Below are positions 55,201 to 64,000 of a stretch of 64,000 nucleotides of DNA, one piece after another. How positions within the stretch are numbered: position 1 is the stretch's first letter; each line of letters starts with the position of its first letter. A program made the position numbers and the translations under genes. The stretch comes from Omphiscola glabra (lineage: Eukaryota; Mollusca; Gastropoda; Lymnaeidae). Location: positions 55,700,108-55,764,107 of the forward strand of contig OZ024794.1 of the NCBI GenBank assembly GCA_964017045.1, given 5' to 3'. The notes under the pieces were generated by a model. The model saw only the letters and a list, made by a program, of their open reading frames with translations. It did no database searches and had not been told where the DNA came from.

Positions 55201-58200
55201 ATTTAAGCGTGACGAATCTGAAAATGTCTTTGATAATCAGGTCACTGACAAAGTGTCTCACACAAATGAAACTGGAACTATCAGCAGCAGCAACAGTGAT
55301 GCTAAAATGAACAGTAATGTGACGGATGTGGAAGCAAGTTCACCCTCTTCAGAAAAGTTAAAATCTAAAAAACATAAGACAAAAAAAAAGTCTAAGGAGT
55401 CTTCTTCATCTAAGTCTAAAGAGAGCAAAAGTAAAAGTAAAAAGGAAAGTGTAAAAAAAAAAGATGCACAAGATGCTAATGCTGAGAAAGTAAAGAAAGT
55501 GATTAAAGAACAAATGTCTTCTACAGAAGAAACTGTTGATTCATGGGATGCTTTGTATGATGAAAATGGAGATTGTCTTGATGACTCTATGTTGCAAGAG
55601 GTAATTTTTAAACTTTTTTTTGCTGTTTGTTTTTTTTAAAATTTTAAAATGCTACTAATAGGAAATATTTCTGGTAAGTTCCTGTGGCATTCTTAAAATA
55701 ACTCAAATTATCGAAAAAAAAATTTAATGAGAGAATTGGTTCAAATGTATTGTTTAGTAAATGAAAAGGTCTATATCAATTTTTTTTTTTGCAGTTGACA
55801 GAGTATGTTGGAAAAGTTGAGATAGATAAGCCTAAAATTAATTATTTAAAATATGAACCAAAGGAACCATCTTTAGATTTTCAAGGTCAGTGATGTATTT
55901 ATTTACCAGAAATGAAATTATACTTCAATAACATTTTTTATTTATCATTATTTTATTACTTCTTTTCTTCTTCTTCTTCTATTATCTTGAGCGCCCACGA
56001 TTAATGTATTGATCATTCTGGCTCCTATTTATGTAGAGAGGATTCACGAATTTTCTGTGCCTCGTTTTGAATAGGATATTTCACTAATTGCAAGGGCTAC
56101 TCAGCGAGGGTATTAGGAACTGGGGGTTAGAAGGCATGAGAAAATAGACTTATGCGCTTAGAAAAATTCCTGGATATCTTTTGTAGCTAATTTCTCAAAA
56201 TGATTAGTTAAAAACGTTAAAAAGTAATTTTTTAAATCTATTTAAAATGTTACCCAATCATAAATCATTAATTTTTTTTTACAGCCTTTGGCCACATTGT
56301 TGAAATCTATGAGTTCCCCTCGGAGTTCAGCACAGCTGACCTTATTGGTGCTTTTAGGGACTTTGCGTAAGTTTCTCTTTTTAATTGCATTTAATTTTTT
56401 CAAACTTGTTATGAGAGAGGCATTAAAAAAAAGTGCAACATCCTACAAGCTATATTGAATCTGAAATAAATTATTATTATTATTATTATTAGTTGTCTTA
56501 TATAGCACGGTACCCCAGCCTAAGGCTAGGCTCACCGCGCTGTATATAAAAATATTAGCAAAAGAGACATAATCGTGACAATAAAATAAAAATACATTTA
56601 TGTAATAAAGAACAGCTGTATATTCACCCCATCCACCCTAGAACTTTTACATGTCAAGCCATGGACGGCGGCCAGCAGTATCGTTTATCGGTCAGATGTG
56701 GGAATCAGTCAGGGTAGTAGAGTTCAAAGAGATGTGGAAAGGAGTGTTTTAAAATGTTATAGCTTTCATCATGGGATTGCATGTTGGTTTATTTCATAGA
56801 CAAGTTAAAAAAATACAATTAACTTGAAAACTTATGTTTGAATATTGTTTGTTCTGCTGTTTTGTTTTAACGCTTTAAAATACTTTATTGATTAGCACAA
56901 AGTTTGCTATTGAAAAATTTGGTCACTCTGTTACCTACCGTTATATGGTTTTGCAAATTTTATCTGTTTTAAGGTTTTGCTGGCTAGATGAACAATATGT
57001 ATCAAAGGACTGAAAACTAGCATACAAAGAAAAAAGGATACCAAAGCTAGGGATTTTAACAATTTTCAATTTTATTATACTATTCATTTTATATGAAAAT
57101 ACAGAAACAAAAATACAGAAATTATATCTATATTTACTAAAGGGCATCAAGTAAAAAAGTACAATACTCGAAAGACACAAATATTAATACACAAACACAA
57201 AGAATACTGTCTTGTAAGGCTCCTACATTAAGTCTCATAAAAGACTAAGAAAAGCGAAAATCTCTCCCAACGGGAAAACTGCCAGCTTATCTATAGGGTG
57301 TGTGTTAGAAGCCTCCATAAAAGAAATTCTAGAAGACATTAGATTGTAGATAACTTTTTCCCATTCAAGGGACGGGAGGGTGTGATTGAAATAGATCTTC
57401 AGCACAGTGTCACTAAGTTAATTGGAATTGTCGTATAAAAAAAGTATGTGACCGGGGGAGGGGGGGGGTTGTATATTTTGAATGTCACAGCTCATGGTGA
57501 AATTAGGTAAACACACAGGCTATAACAACTCTAAATATGGTTAAACTTTGCCCATAAGCTGGAGAATAGAAAGCTATATGGACATTCTGTGAATTTTTAA
57601 ACAAAAATATTTCTAATTATGAATTATTGTATCATCATGGGACTAGACGGGAAAACTGCCAGCTTATCTATAGGGTGTGTGTTAGAAGCCTCCATAAAAG
57701 AAATTCTAGAAGACATTAGATTGTAGATAACTTTTTCCCATTCAAGGGACGGGAGGGTGTGATTGAAATAGATCTTCAGCACAGTGTCACTAAGTTAATT
57801 GGAATTGTCGTATAAAAAAAGTATGTGACCGGGGGAGGGGGGGGTTGTATATTTTGAATGTCACAGCTCATGGTGAAATTAGGTAAACACACAGGCTATA
57901 ACAACTCTAAATATGGTTAAACTTTGCCCATAAGCTGGAGAATAGAAAGCTATATGGACATTCTGTGAATTTTTAAACAAAAATATTTCTAATTATGAAT
58001 TATTGTATCATCATGGGACTAGATTCCAATTTAAGTTTCAGCAGAATGTCCATCATTCTGTATATAGTAATAACTCAATTGTGTATATTAAATTACTAAA
58101 TAGGAAGTCAATAATCTGGCTTGCTATTTTTAACAGTGCAATTATTTACCTGATGATTCTTTTGGGTGCATATTCCAGGTCTCGGGGTTTTGATGTAAAG

Positions 58201-60683
58201 TGGGTTGATGACACTCATGCCCTTGGAGTATTCTCCAGTACCATTGCTGGTGAGTATAAAGCTGAATTGTATGAGTTACACAAAGCGTTTATTATAGCAG
58301 GGCTGCAGATGTGAGAGCAATGTTCCGAATAGATCTCACTGTGGCAAATACTAGGAAAAGTAACAGAGTGAAAACTATACAGATGATTTTGCAACTTCAT
58401 ATCCTTAAGTGGCAAAACTTTCACATGCCTACAAGAAAAATACTGATTCCCTTTTTTAGAAGTATTATAAATTGAGCACAACCTAGATGATAAACCAGTT
58501 AACAACAAAAAAAAAAAATGAAATACCTTTATAAAAAATATAATTATTTAATGAAAATGACTTTGTTTTGATGACTCTAATGAAAATGCCTTTGTTTTGA
58601 TGACTCTAATGAAAATGCCTTTGTTTTGATGACTCTAATGAAAATGCCTTTGTTTTGATGACAGTGCACTTTTCAATAATGCCTGACTGATTCCATCTGT
58701 GCTAACCACAATTTCCTTCACAGCAACTAGCTTGACAAAATTAATCCTTGTTTCAGGGATTAATAAAAAGGGCTTTGTTCATGAAAAAGGATGTGGCAAA
58801 GGCTCAATTGAGATAGAAGGACAATTATCCCAGTTGTTTAAAAACAGGATACCCAAGCCAATATACTACTGAGAATCAGCCTTTGTCTTTTGGAAATGAG
58901 CTATCCAAATCAGCTGTAACAAAAATTGTCTTGAAAAAAAAAAATGCTGAAATTCTGTCATTTCTCCACTAAAAAAAATGAGGGAAAGGATTCATTGAGT
59001 TAACAATATTGCTGTAAAAGTGCCAAAACTTGTTGATGTATACATCGTTTTATAAAGCTTTCAAGGAGTTGTGAAGTACACAAGTCAAGACTGTTGGTCT
59101 GTTAGCAAGAAAGTACACTAGAAACAGCACCTCAGATCTCACTGTACAAGTGACAGACCCCCCCCCCCCCCCTATATAAAATAGATAATGGCTTTTTGCC
59201 GATGAATAACTGGTTTTAACTCTTTTCACCTGGTGATAAAAGTATCTTCTATTAATAGGCAAAGATGTGAACGACATTTCTGAAACTTCTATGGAAGACT
59301 TAAAAATGTCTCTAGATGTCAAAATGGGCTTCAGTGTGTGTTAAGGGAATGTCTAAATATTGTTATATGTAATAAAATCCATCCTTGTTAAAAGCATGCT
59401 AATGACATGTCACTGACAGACTGTTGAAAAAACACATTTTTCTGTTAACAGCTAATGAGGCTCTGAAGATGATCCATCCTTGTTAAAAGCATGCTAATGA
59501 CATGTCACTGACAGTCTGTTGAAAAAGCACATTTTTCTGGTAACAGCTAATGAGGCTCTGAAGATGATCCATCCTTGTTAAAAGCATGCTAATGACATGT
59601 CACTGACAGACTGTTGAAAAAACAAATTTTTCTGTTAACAGCTAATGAGGCTCTGAAGATGATCCATCCTCTGCTAAAAGTCAGGCCAATGAGTGAAGCA
59701 TCCAAAAAAGGGCAAGCCAAAGCTAGAGTGTGCCAAGGTATATACTCCAGCTGGCCTTATTTCAATACATTGCACATGTGTCTAAAAACATTTCATTACC
59801 CTAAACTGTAGTTCTGCAACACTGTGTTATACATCAAAATATCATAGAGTAATCACAGTTATTTATTCAAAACTGTTTTTACACTCAAATGATGTGCTTC
59901 TATTTAAGAGTTTCTTCAACCTTACAAGGCACGTCCGGAAACAACATCTTTGGCTGCACGACGTTTGGTAGCTGGAGCTCTTGGAATGGCTCCTCGTGTT
60001 TCAAGAGAGGTTAGGGATCAGGAAAGACAGAAGCTGAAAGAAGCTAAAGGTTGGTAGAAAACCATCTTGAAAACCGGAAAAGGATTAGCTTATATTTTAA
60101 TAAGCTGCTTCCGCTAACACAGGGGTGGGCAAACTTTTTGTGCAGAGGGCCACATTGACAAATGTAAAGCTATTGGGGGGCCGCATGTCCAATTTTTACA
60201 TATCGATAAACATTTCTTTATATTAAAATCGGTAAATTTGCATTTTAGTCAAGGACTGTTATAAAAAATTAGAAAGGAATTTTTTAAACAATCATAACGT
60301 TACAAGAAATTCTGTAAAATTCAACAAAATACTTAAAAATAAGTAATTTTTTAAATTTCTAAATGCCTCAAGAGCCACATAATATCAGTTGCCGGGCCGC
60401 AGTTTGCCCACCACTGCGGTAACATATCAAGAAAATCTTTAAATATGTTAACTCTTAATGTTGAAAATTTTTATTTAAATTCCACTTTCTTCTGGTAAAC
60501 TCCTCCCCCACCAAAAAAAAAGAAAAAGCAACAGATACCGTCTACAGGAATCACCAAATAAAATAAATGACTATATTTCTCTTGTTAGAAAAACGTCGAC
60601 AAGAAAGGCAAGAAAAGAACGATGCATGGGATGGAACGGTGGTGAAATGTGCCACGGAGGCACTTGATTCAGGGCTTAGTTGA
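52288..60683 (+). CDS. R3HCC1L: R3H domain protein, R3HCC1/R3HCC1L-like, about 10 coding exons
   Basis: Exons: about 52288 or 52340 to 52406, then 52872-53018, 53305-53550, 53992-55600, 55795-55885, 56285-56366, 58179-58249, 59642-59737, 59909-60049, 60589-60683; all phases join. The R3H domain is in exons 1-2 (ANFVEDLLEDIL, VLVFPSL, R3H motif CRLLIH with KTVEENFPDL). An RGRGRGRG stretch follows in exon 3. Exon 4 (536 codons) is long, Ser/Asp-rich and low-complexity, with two IYIPxxLR motifs and a Lys/Ser-rich segment. The C-terminal RRM-like region (HIVEIYEFPSEF, then GFDVKWVDDTHALGVFSS) and the tail (RPETTSLAARRLVAGALG) closely resemble vertebrate R3HCC1L. No ATG was found: the frame is closed by TGA at 52285, so the first exon or start lies upstream. 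Molecular role unproven; probably RNA-associated (inference from R3H). Confidence 0.93.
55963..56160 (-). mobile_element. diverged CR1/Jockey-like LINE 3' tail (copy A3) in R3HCC1L intron
   Basis: A TTC microsatellite followed by CGCCCACGATTAATGTATTG and GATCATTCTGGCTCCTAT matches the 3' UTR of copies A1 and A2 but is visibly more diverged. It continues to about GGCATGAGAAAATAGACTTA. Confidence 0.8.
56467..56765 (-). mobile_element. SINE/LINE-like fragment with ATT tail in R3HCC1L intron
   Basis: An ATT trinucleotide run (56468-56492) adjoins GTTGTCTTATATAGCACGGT and CCAGCCTAAGGCTAGGCTCA, then CCGCGCTGTAT. This layout looks like a retroposon 3' end in minus orientation. No internal promoter or coding part was identified. 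Confidence 0.4.
57271..58023. repeat. 377-bp tandem duplication within R3HCC1L intron
   Basis: Units 57271-57647 and 57648-58023 are essentially identical, beginning CGGGAAAACTGCCAGC and ending GGGACTAGA. The visible difference is one G in a poly-G run (9 versus 8). The near identity implies a recent event or an assembly artefact. Confidence 0.95.
58551..58662. repeat. 29-bp tandem repeat, 4 copies
   Basis: Four copies containing AATGAAAATGCCTTTGTTTT followed by GATGACTCT (the first has GACTTTG). Confidence 0.95.
59379..59663 (+). repeat. 95-bp triplication spanning an intron-exon boundary of the R3HCC1L-like gene
   Basis: Three head-to-tail 95-bp units starting at 59379, 59474 and 59569. 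Each carries the same polypyrimidine tract and acceptor (AACAG) followed by CTAATGAGGCTCTGAAGATG. Only the third acceptor (exon from 59642) continues in frame. After acceptors 1 and 2 the frame reads ANEALKMIHPC and stops at TAA. Confidence 0.93.
60120..60416. mobile_element. hAT MITE in R3HCC1L intron
   Basis: A 297-bp element with ends CAGGGGTGGGCAAACTTTTT and GCAGTTTGCCCACCACTG and GGGCCACATTGA / GGGCCGC subterminal words typical of Charlie-type hAT MITEs. Flanks CGCTAACA (60112-60119) and CGGTAACA (60417-60424) match at 7 of 8 positions. Confidence 0.85.
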
Positions 60684-60759
60684 CCAAGAAGTTCATCTGT
60701 TTTTTTCTGATACGTTTTTAATATGTGAATGTTGTGAAGGTGCTAAATATGTGGTCAAT

Positions 60760-60865
60760 AATGTACAGAGCATATTTCTTATTATGTACAGAGCTTATTA
60801 CTTGTCATTATGTACAGAGGCTATTTTCTTATAATTATGTACAAAGGTTATTTTCTTATCATTCT
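60760..60865. repeat. short imperfect tandem repeat in the R3HCC1L 3' region
   Basis: Four copies of ATTATGTACAGAGnnTATTT then CTT. No AATAAA was noticed soon after the stop codon, so the 3' end of the transcript is undetermined. Confidence 0.7.
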
Positions 60866-60964
60866 TAAGATGACAGAATTTTAAAAAACTAACTTTATAA
60901 AAAAAACAGGAAATGTGTTTAGTGTAAGAATTTAGGAAATCAAGATTGTCCTATGTCCTGGCTA

Positions 60965-61044
60965 TCACATTCAACCAATACCCTTGATACACCTAGATCC
61001 CAATTTGCACACTCAACCAATACCCTTGATATACCACTGTCCCA
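60965..61044. repeat. about 42-bp minisatellite, left portion
   Basis: Two copies of a unit with CACATTCAACCAATACCCTT and GATACACC...TCCCAA. Related units resume at 61758-61822 on the far side of the retroelement block, so the array was split by the insertion. Confidence 0.75.
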
Positions 61045-61757
61045 ACTGGACCAGCCCATTATTTATCTTGTACATCATGGAGAGCCTGTATAGTCGTCGT
61101 CGTTCCTTAAATGGTGACCAGCCCAGTGTTCCCAGCATGCTGCCAACACTTAAGGTGTTCCTGTAGCGGTACAGGACAAAGCATGCTGTCCTTCGCTGGA
61201 CTGCCTCCAACCTGTCAATGCTCTTCTGGGTAAATGGTTCCAGACTGAAGATCATCATCATCATCATGTCCCGTAGTCTTTCGACCGTTGGGGCGCCACA
61301 GATGACATAAAAACGATTCTTCTCCATTCCTCTCGGTCTCCTGCCCTATGCATAGCATCACCTAGTTGTAATCCCGTCCATTCTTTGATGTTATCTTCCC
61401 ATCTTTTTCTCCATCTTCCTCTTCTTCTTCCTCCTCTAGTTGTGCCCTGCAAGATTTCTTTGGCCAGCCCTTGTTTTCTGAAGATGTGTAGTCTAAAAGC
61501 AGCCGGACAAAGTCTTGCTTGGGAGGTCAGCTTCTCGCGCAGGTCATTGATATATGATAGGAACAAACAGGGGCCTAGCACCAAGCCCTGGCGGACCCCT
61601 GACTTCACACTGACTTCACACTGACAAAGGAGGAGGTTGTGCCGCCTACCACTACTGCCTGACATCGGTTGTTGAGGAAGCCAGAGATCCATGTTTTGGT
61701 AGTGCCTTGGATCCCATAACTCTGAAGCTTGTGTAATAGAAAACCTATGTCTCAACC
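61045..61757 (-). pseudogene. CR1/Jockey-like RT fragment (copy A4), interrupted by a nested insertion
   Basis: The minus-strand right part (61757-61486) encodes RT core sequence: SGVRQGLVLGPCLFLSYIND then REKLTSQA. The left part (61244-61045) encodes FTQKSIDRLEAVQRR and LEERRR-like C-terminal sequence as in copy A1. The two are separated by a nested element. The RT is also internally deleted: TSQA is followed almost directly by the C-terminal region, and the YADD-type box is absent. The 3' end is cut at GGACCAGCC. Confidence 0.87.
61253..61477 (-). mobile_element. short RTE-derived non-autonomous element (copy 2), 8-bp TSD
   Basis: A 225-bp unit highly similar to 20728-20954, flanked by CTGAAGAT on both sides (61245-61252, 61478-61485). 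It interrupts copy A4 at a position where copy A1 is continuous, which confirms the borders. It carries the same RTE protein tail (RWEDNIKEWTGLQLGDAM) and a CAT/GAT trinucleotide 3' end. Confidence 0.92.
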
Positions 61758-61822
61758 AGCACATTCAATCAATACCATAGATACACCTATGTCCCAACTA
61801 GCATATTCAGCTAATACCCTTG
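61758..61822. repeat. about 42-bp minisatellite, right portion
   Basis: Units with CACATTCAATCAATACC, TAGATACACCTATGTCCCAA and AGCTAATACCCTTGG continue the array seen at 60965-61044. Confidence 0.75.
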
Positions 61823-61829
61823 GTGTAAT

Positions 61830-62560
61830 TACCCCTTTTTAAAAATGACAATATGTCAAACTGAAGGAAAAGACGTTAAAATAATTTCTGCAATTTTATG
61901 TGTATCCCATTGTTATTTATAATTGTAGATGAGCTCTTCTCTTTCCTGATCTCTCCACACATTAAAGGACTTGTCATATCCAGCCACCAGCTCTTCATTG
62001 AGCTGCTCTTCCATGTTCACTCACATTTCTGTCTCAGGGTTACTTCTGTCCTAATAGTTGTTACATTCAACATGGGGTAAAGCATATAGCAGCAGTTTGT
62101 CAATACAGTCGTGGTTATATCAGCAGCTGGGTGTGATTTAGCCGATTGTTGTCATTATCATTAGTCAAGTGAAATTGCCAGTAATCAAAAGGTTATGGCA
62201 TCTTATTTTTGATAGTTTTACCTTCTCACATGTACTTATATATTTGCAGTTGTTATATATTTGAGAAAAGACAGATTGTAAGAATGCACTAAGGATTCAG
62301 TTTTACATACGAATTTCATCTGACAATGATCACATATTCATTAATTTTGAACATATTCTTGATTGGAATGGGGGCTTTGAACACTTTCCTGTTCCCACAA
62401 AGCAGTCAAACATTTGCAGAATTTTAAAATATTTTTTATAATCTTTTGGTGGTAAAGATCTTCACAAGCAGGTGTCTAAGAAAAATACTTTCTATTGTAT
62501 ACTGTTAAATCTATACATTCAGTGTTTGTCTGGGGGATGTTGAGAGTTAGAAAAACTACA
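61830..62560. other. gene-free spacer
   Basis: No coding-like frame or repeat recognised. Confidence 0.4.
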
Positions 62561-62561
62561 A

Positions 62562-63635
62562 GCTGTATACTGTATGTCAAACTGTATACTGTATGTCAAA
62601 CTTTATACTGTATGTCAAACTGTATACTGTATGTCAAACTGTATACTGTATGTCAAAATGTATACTGTATGTCAAACTTTATACTGTATGTCAAACTGTA
62701 TACTGTATGTCAAACTGTATACTGTATGTCAAACTTTATACTGTATGTCAAACTGTATACTGTATGTCAAACTGTATACTGTATGTCAAAATGTATACTG
62801 TATGTCAAACTTTATACTGTATGTCAAACTGTATACTGTATGTCAAACTGTATACTGTATGTCAAACTGTATACTGTATGTCAAACTTTATACTGTATGT
62901 CAAACTGTATACTGTATGTCAAACTTTATACTGTATGTCAAACTTTATACTGTATGTCAAACTGTATACTGTATGTCAAACTGTATACTGTATGTCAAAC
63001 TTTATACTGTATGTCAAACTTTATACTGTATGTCAAACTTTATACTGTATGTCAAACTGTATACTGTATGTCAAACTGTATACTGTATGTCAAACTGTAT
63101 ACTGTATGTCAAACTGTATACTGTATTTCAAACTGTATACTGTATGTCAAACTGTATACTGTATTTCAAACTGTATACTGTATGTCAAACTGTATACTGT
63201 ATGTCAAACTGTATACTGTATGTCAAACTGTATACTGTATGTCAAACTGTATACTGTATGTCAAACTGTATACTGTATGTCAAACTGTATACTGTATGTC
63301 AAACTGTATACTGTATGTCAAACTGTATACTGTATGTCAAACTGTATACTGTATGTCAAACTGTATACTGTATTTCAAACTGTATACTGTATTTCAAACT
63401 GTATACTGTATGTCAAACTGTATACTGTATTTCAAACTGTATACTGTATGTCAAACTGTATACTGTATGTCAAACTGTATACTGTATGTCAAACTGTATA
63501 CTGTATGTCAAACTGTACACTGTATGTCAAACTGTATACTGTATGTCAAACTGTATACTGTATGTCAAACTGTATACTGTATGTCAAACTGTATACTGTA
63601 TGTCAAACTGTATACTGTATGTCAAACTTTATACT
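62562..63635. repeat. 19-bp satellite array, about 56 copies
   Basis: A head-to-tail array of ACTGTATACTGTATGTCAA, about 1.07 kb. Variants are non-randomly placed: CTTTATAC units concentrate in the first half and GTATTTCAA units lie only at about 63120-63430. Each unit contains GTATAC and overlapping palindromic ATAC/GTAT words. The unit has no stop in any plus frame, so all three frames stay open for over 350 codons; none is a gene. Confidence 0.97.
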
Positions 63636-63639
63636 TGCC

Positions 63640-64000
63640 AACTTTAAAAAAAGCGGTTCTCACGTCTAGCCAGATTTTTGTTATTGCTTGCTGCCAAGTG
63701 CCTTAATTTTGTCTCCATTGATACTGCCAGAATCTAGTTAAGTTTAAACCCTGTGACACTAAGTCTGAATAAGCAATACCTAATTCTTTGTTCAAACGTA
63801 CAATGCATCAGACTACTTATAGGATCAATGTATTTCCAGTTATTTGTCGTGTTCCAAGGCAATGTTTCTAAGGAATTTTGACCATTAATGTTTGTTAGAA
63901 AAGGACAGATATAAACGATTTGATGAAAACAATTAACATGCTGTTTATCTTATTTTTTTAAAAAAAAAGTTCATTTTCTACTGACAGTAACAGTAAAATC
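63640..64000. other. right end of window, nothing recognised
   Basis: AT-rich sequence with no coding frame or repeat identified. Confidence 0.4.

Noticed and set aside
53999..55639. A single-exon 546-codon gene
   Set aside because: It is the large internal exon 53992-55600; splice sites on both sides keep the frame with neighbouring exons homologous to R3HCC1L, and the apparent ATG is internal.
58003..58314. 103-codon frame overlapping exon 58179-58249
   Set aside because: Only the conserved GFDVKWVDDTHALGVF part is real; the remainder is intron read-through.
58690..59150. Coding-like sequence in R3HCC1L intron
   Set aside because: Short broken frames with no family I could name; too weak to call a pseudogene.
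62495..63706. Three overlapping plus-strand frames of 357-403 codons
   Set aside because: They are entirely the 19-bp satellite, which lacks stops in every plus frame. No domain, no composition change, no exon support.

Overview
This is eukaryotic (animal) DNA: AT-rich, intron-bearing and packed with interspersed and tandem repeats. Three protein-coding genes can be reconstructed exon by exon: a V-type H+-ATPase B subunit (+, 21890-27153), an ankyrin-repeat/SOCS-box protein (-, 43239-36309) and an R3HCC1/R3HCC1L-like R3H-domain protein (+, about 52288-60683, start codon not found). Protein style, repeat families (a SPIN-like hAT MITE, CR1/Jockey-like and RTE-like LINEs) and compact metazoan exons suggest a lophotrochozoan, most likely a gastropod snail. 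That assignment is inference.

Layout. 1-21.8 kb has no host gene. It holds a decayed RTE-type reverse transcriptase (about 270-1345), a CR1/Jockey-like RT 3' fragment (about 1667-2480) with a second 3' fragment at about 9.97-10.35 kb, hAT MITEs with perfect 8-bp target duplications, a SPIN-like MITE, and minisatellites including 21 exact-length copies of a 36-bp unit. 21.8-28.2 kb is the V-ATPase gene in 14 coding exons, with a piggyBac-like remnant in intron 7. 28.2-36.3 kb is AT-rich intergenic DNA with a long inverted-repeat pair and a palindromic foldback element. 36.3-43.2 kb is the ASB-like gene; its 4.4-kb first intron carries an antisense Helitron helicase pseudogene. 43.3-52.3 kb is intergenic, with telomere-like repeats, a 23-bp minisatellite and two more hAT MITEs. 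52.3-60.7 kb is the R3HCC1L-like gene, whose introns hold a LINE tail, a SINE/LINE-like fragment, a 377-bp tandem duplication, a triplicated splice acceptor and a hAT MITE. 60.9-64 kb has a triple-nested repeat (minisatellite, CR1-like RT, short RTE-derived element) and a 19-bp satellite of about 1.07 kb.

The genes do not form a pathway. By family they cover proton pumping, Cullin-5 ubiquitin ligase substrate recognition and probable RNA-associated function. The strongest unusual signals are 3 GC-AG introns among 26 reconstructed, a triplicated acceptor in which only the last copy keeps the frame, two copies of a short RTE-derived element with nearly the same 5' end and clear target duplications, and a C-terminal PDZ-type ligand on the V-ATPase subunit. 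I did not find a convincing undescribed multi-gene system. No tRNA or rRNA gene was recognised by eye.
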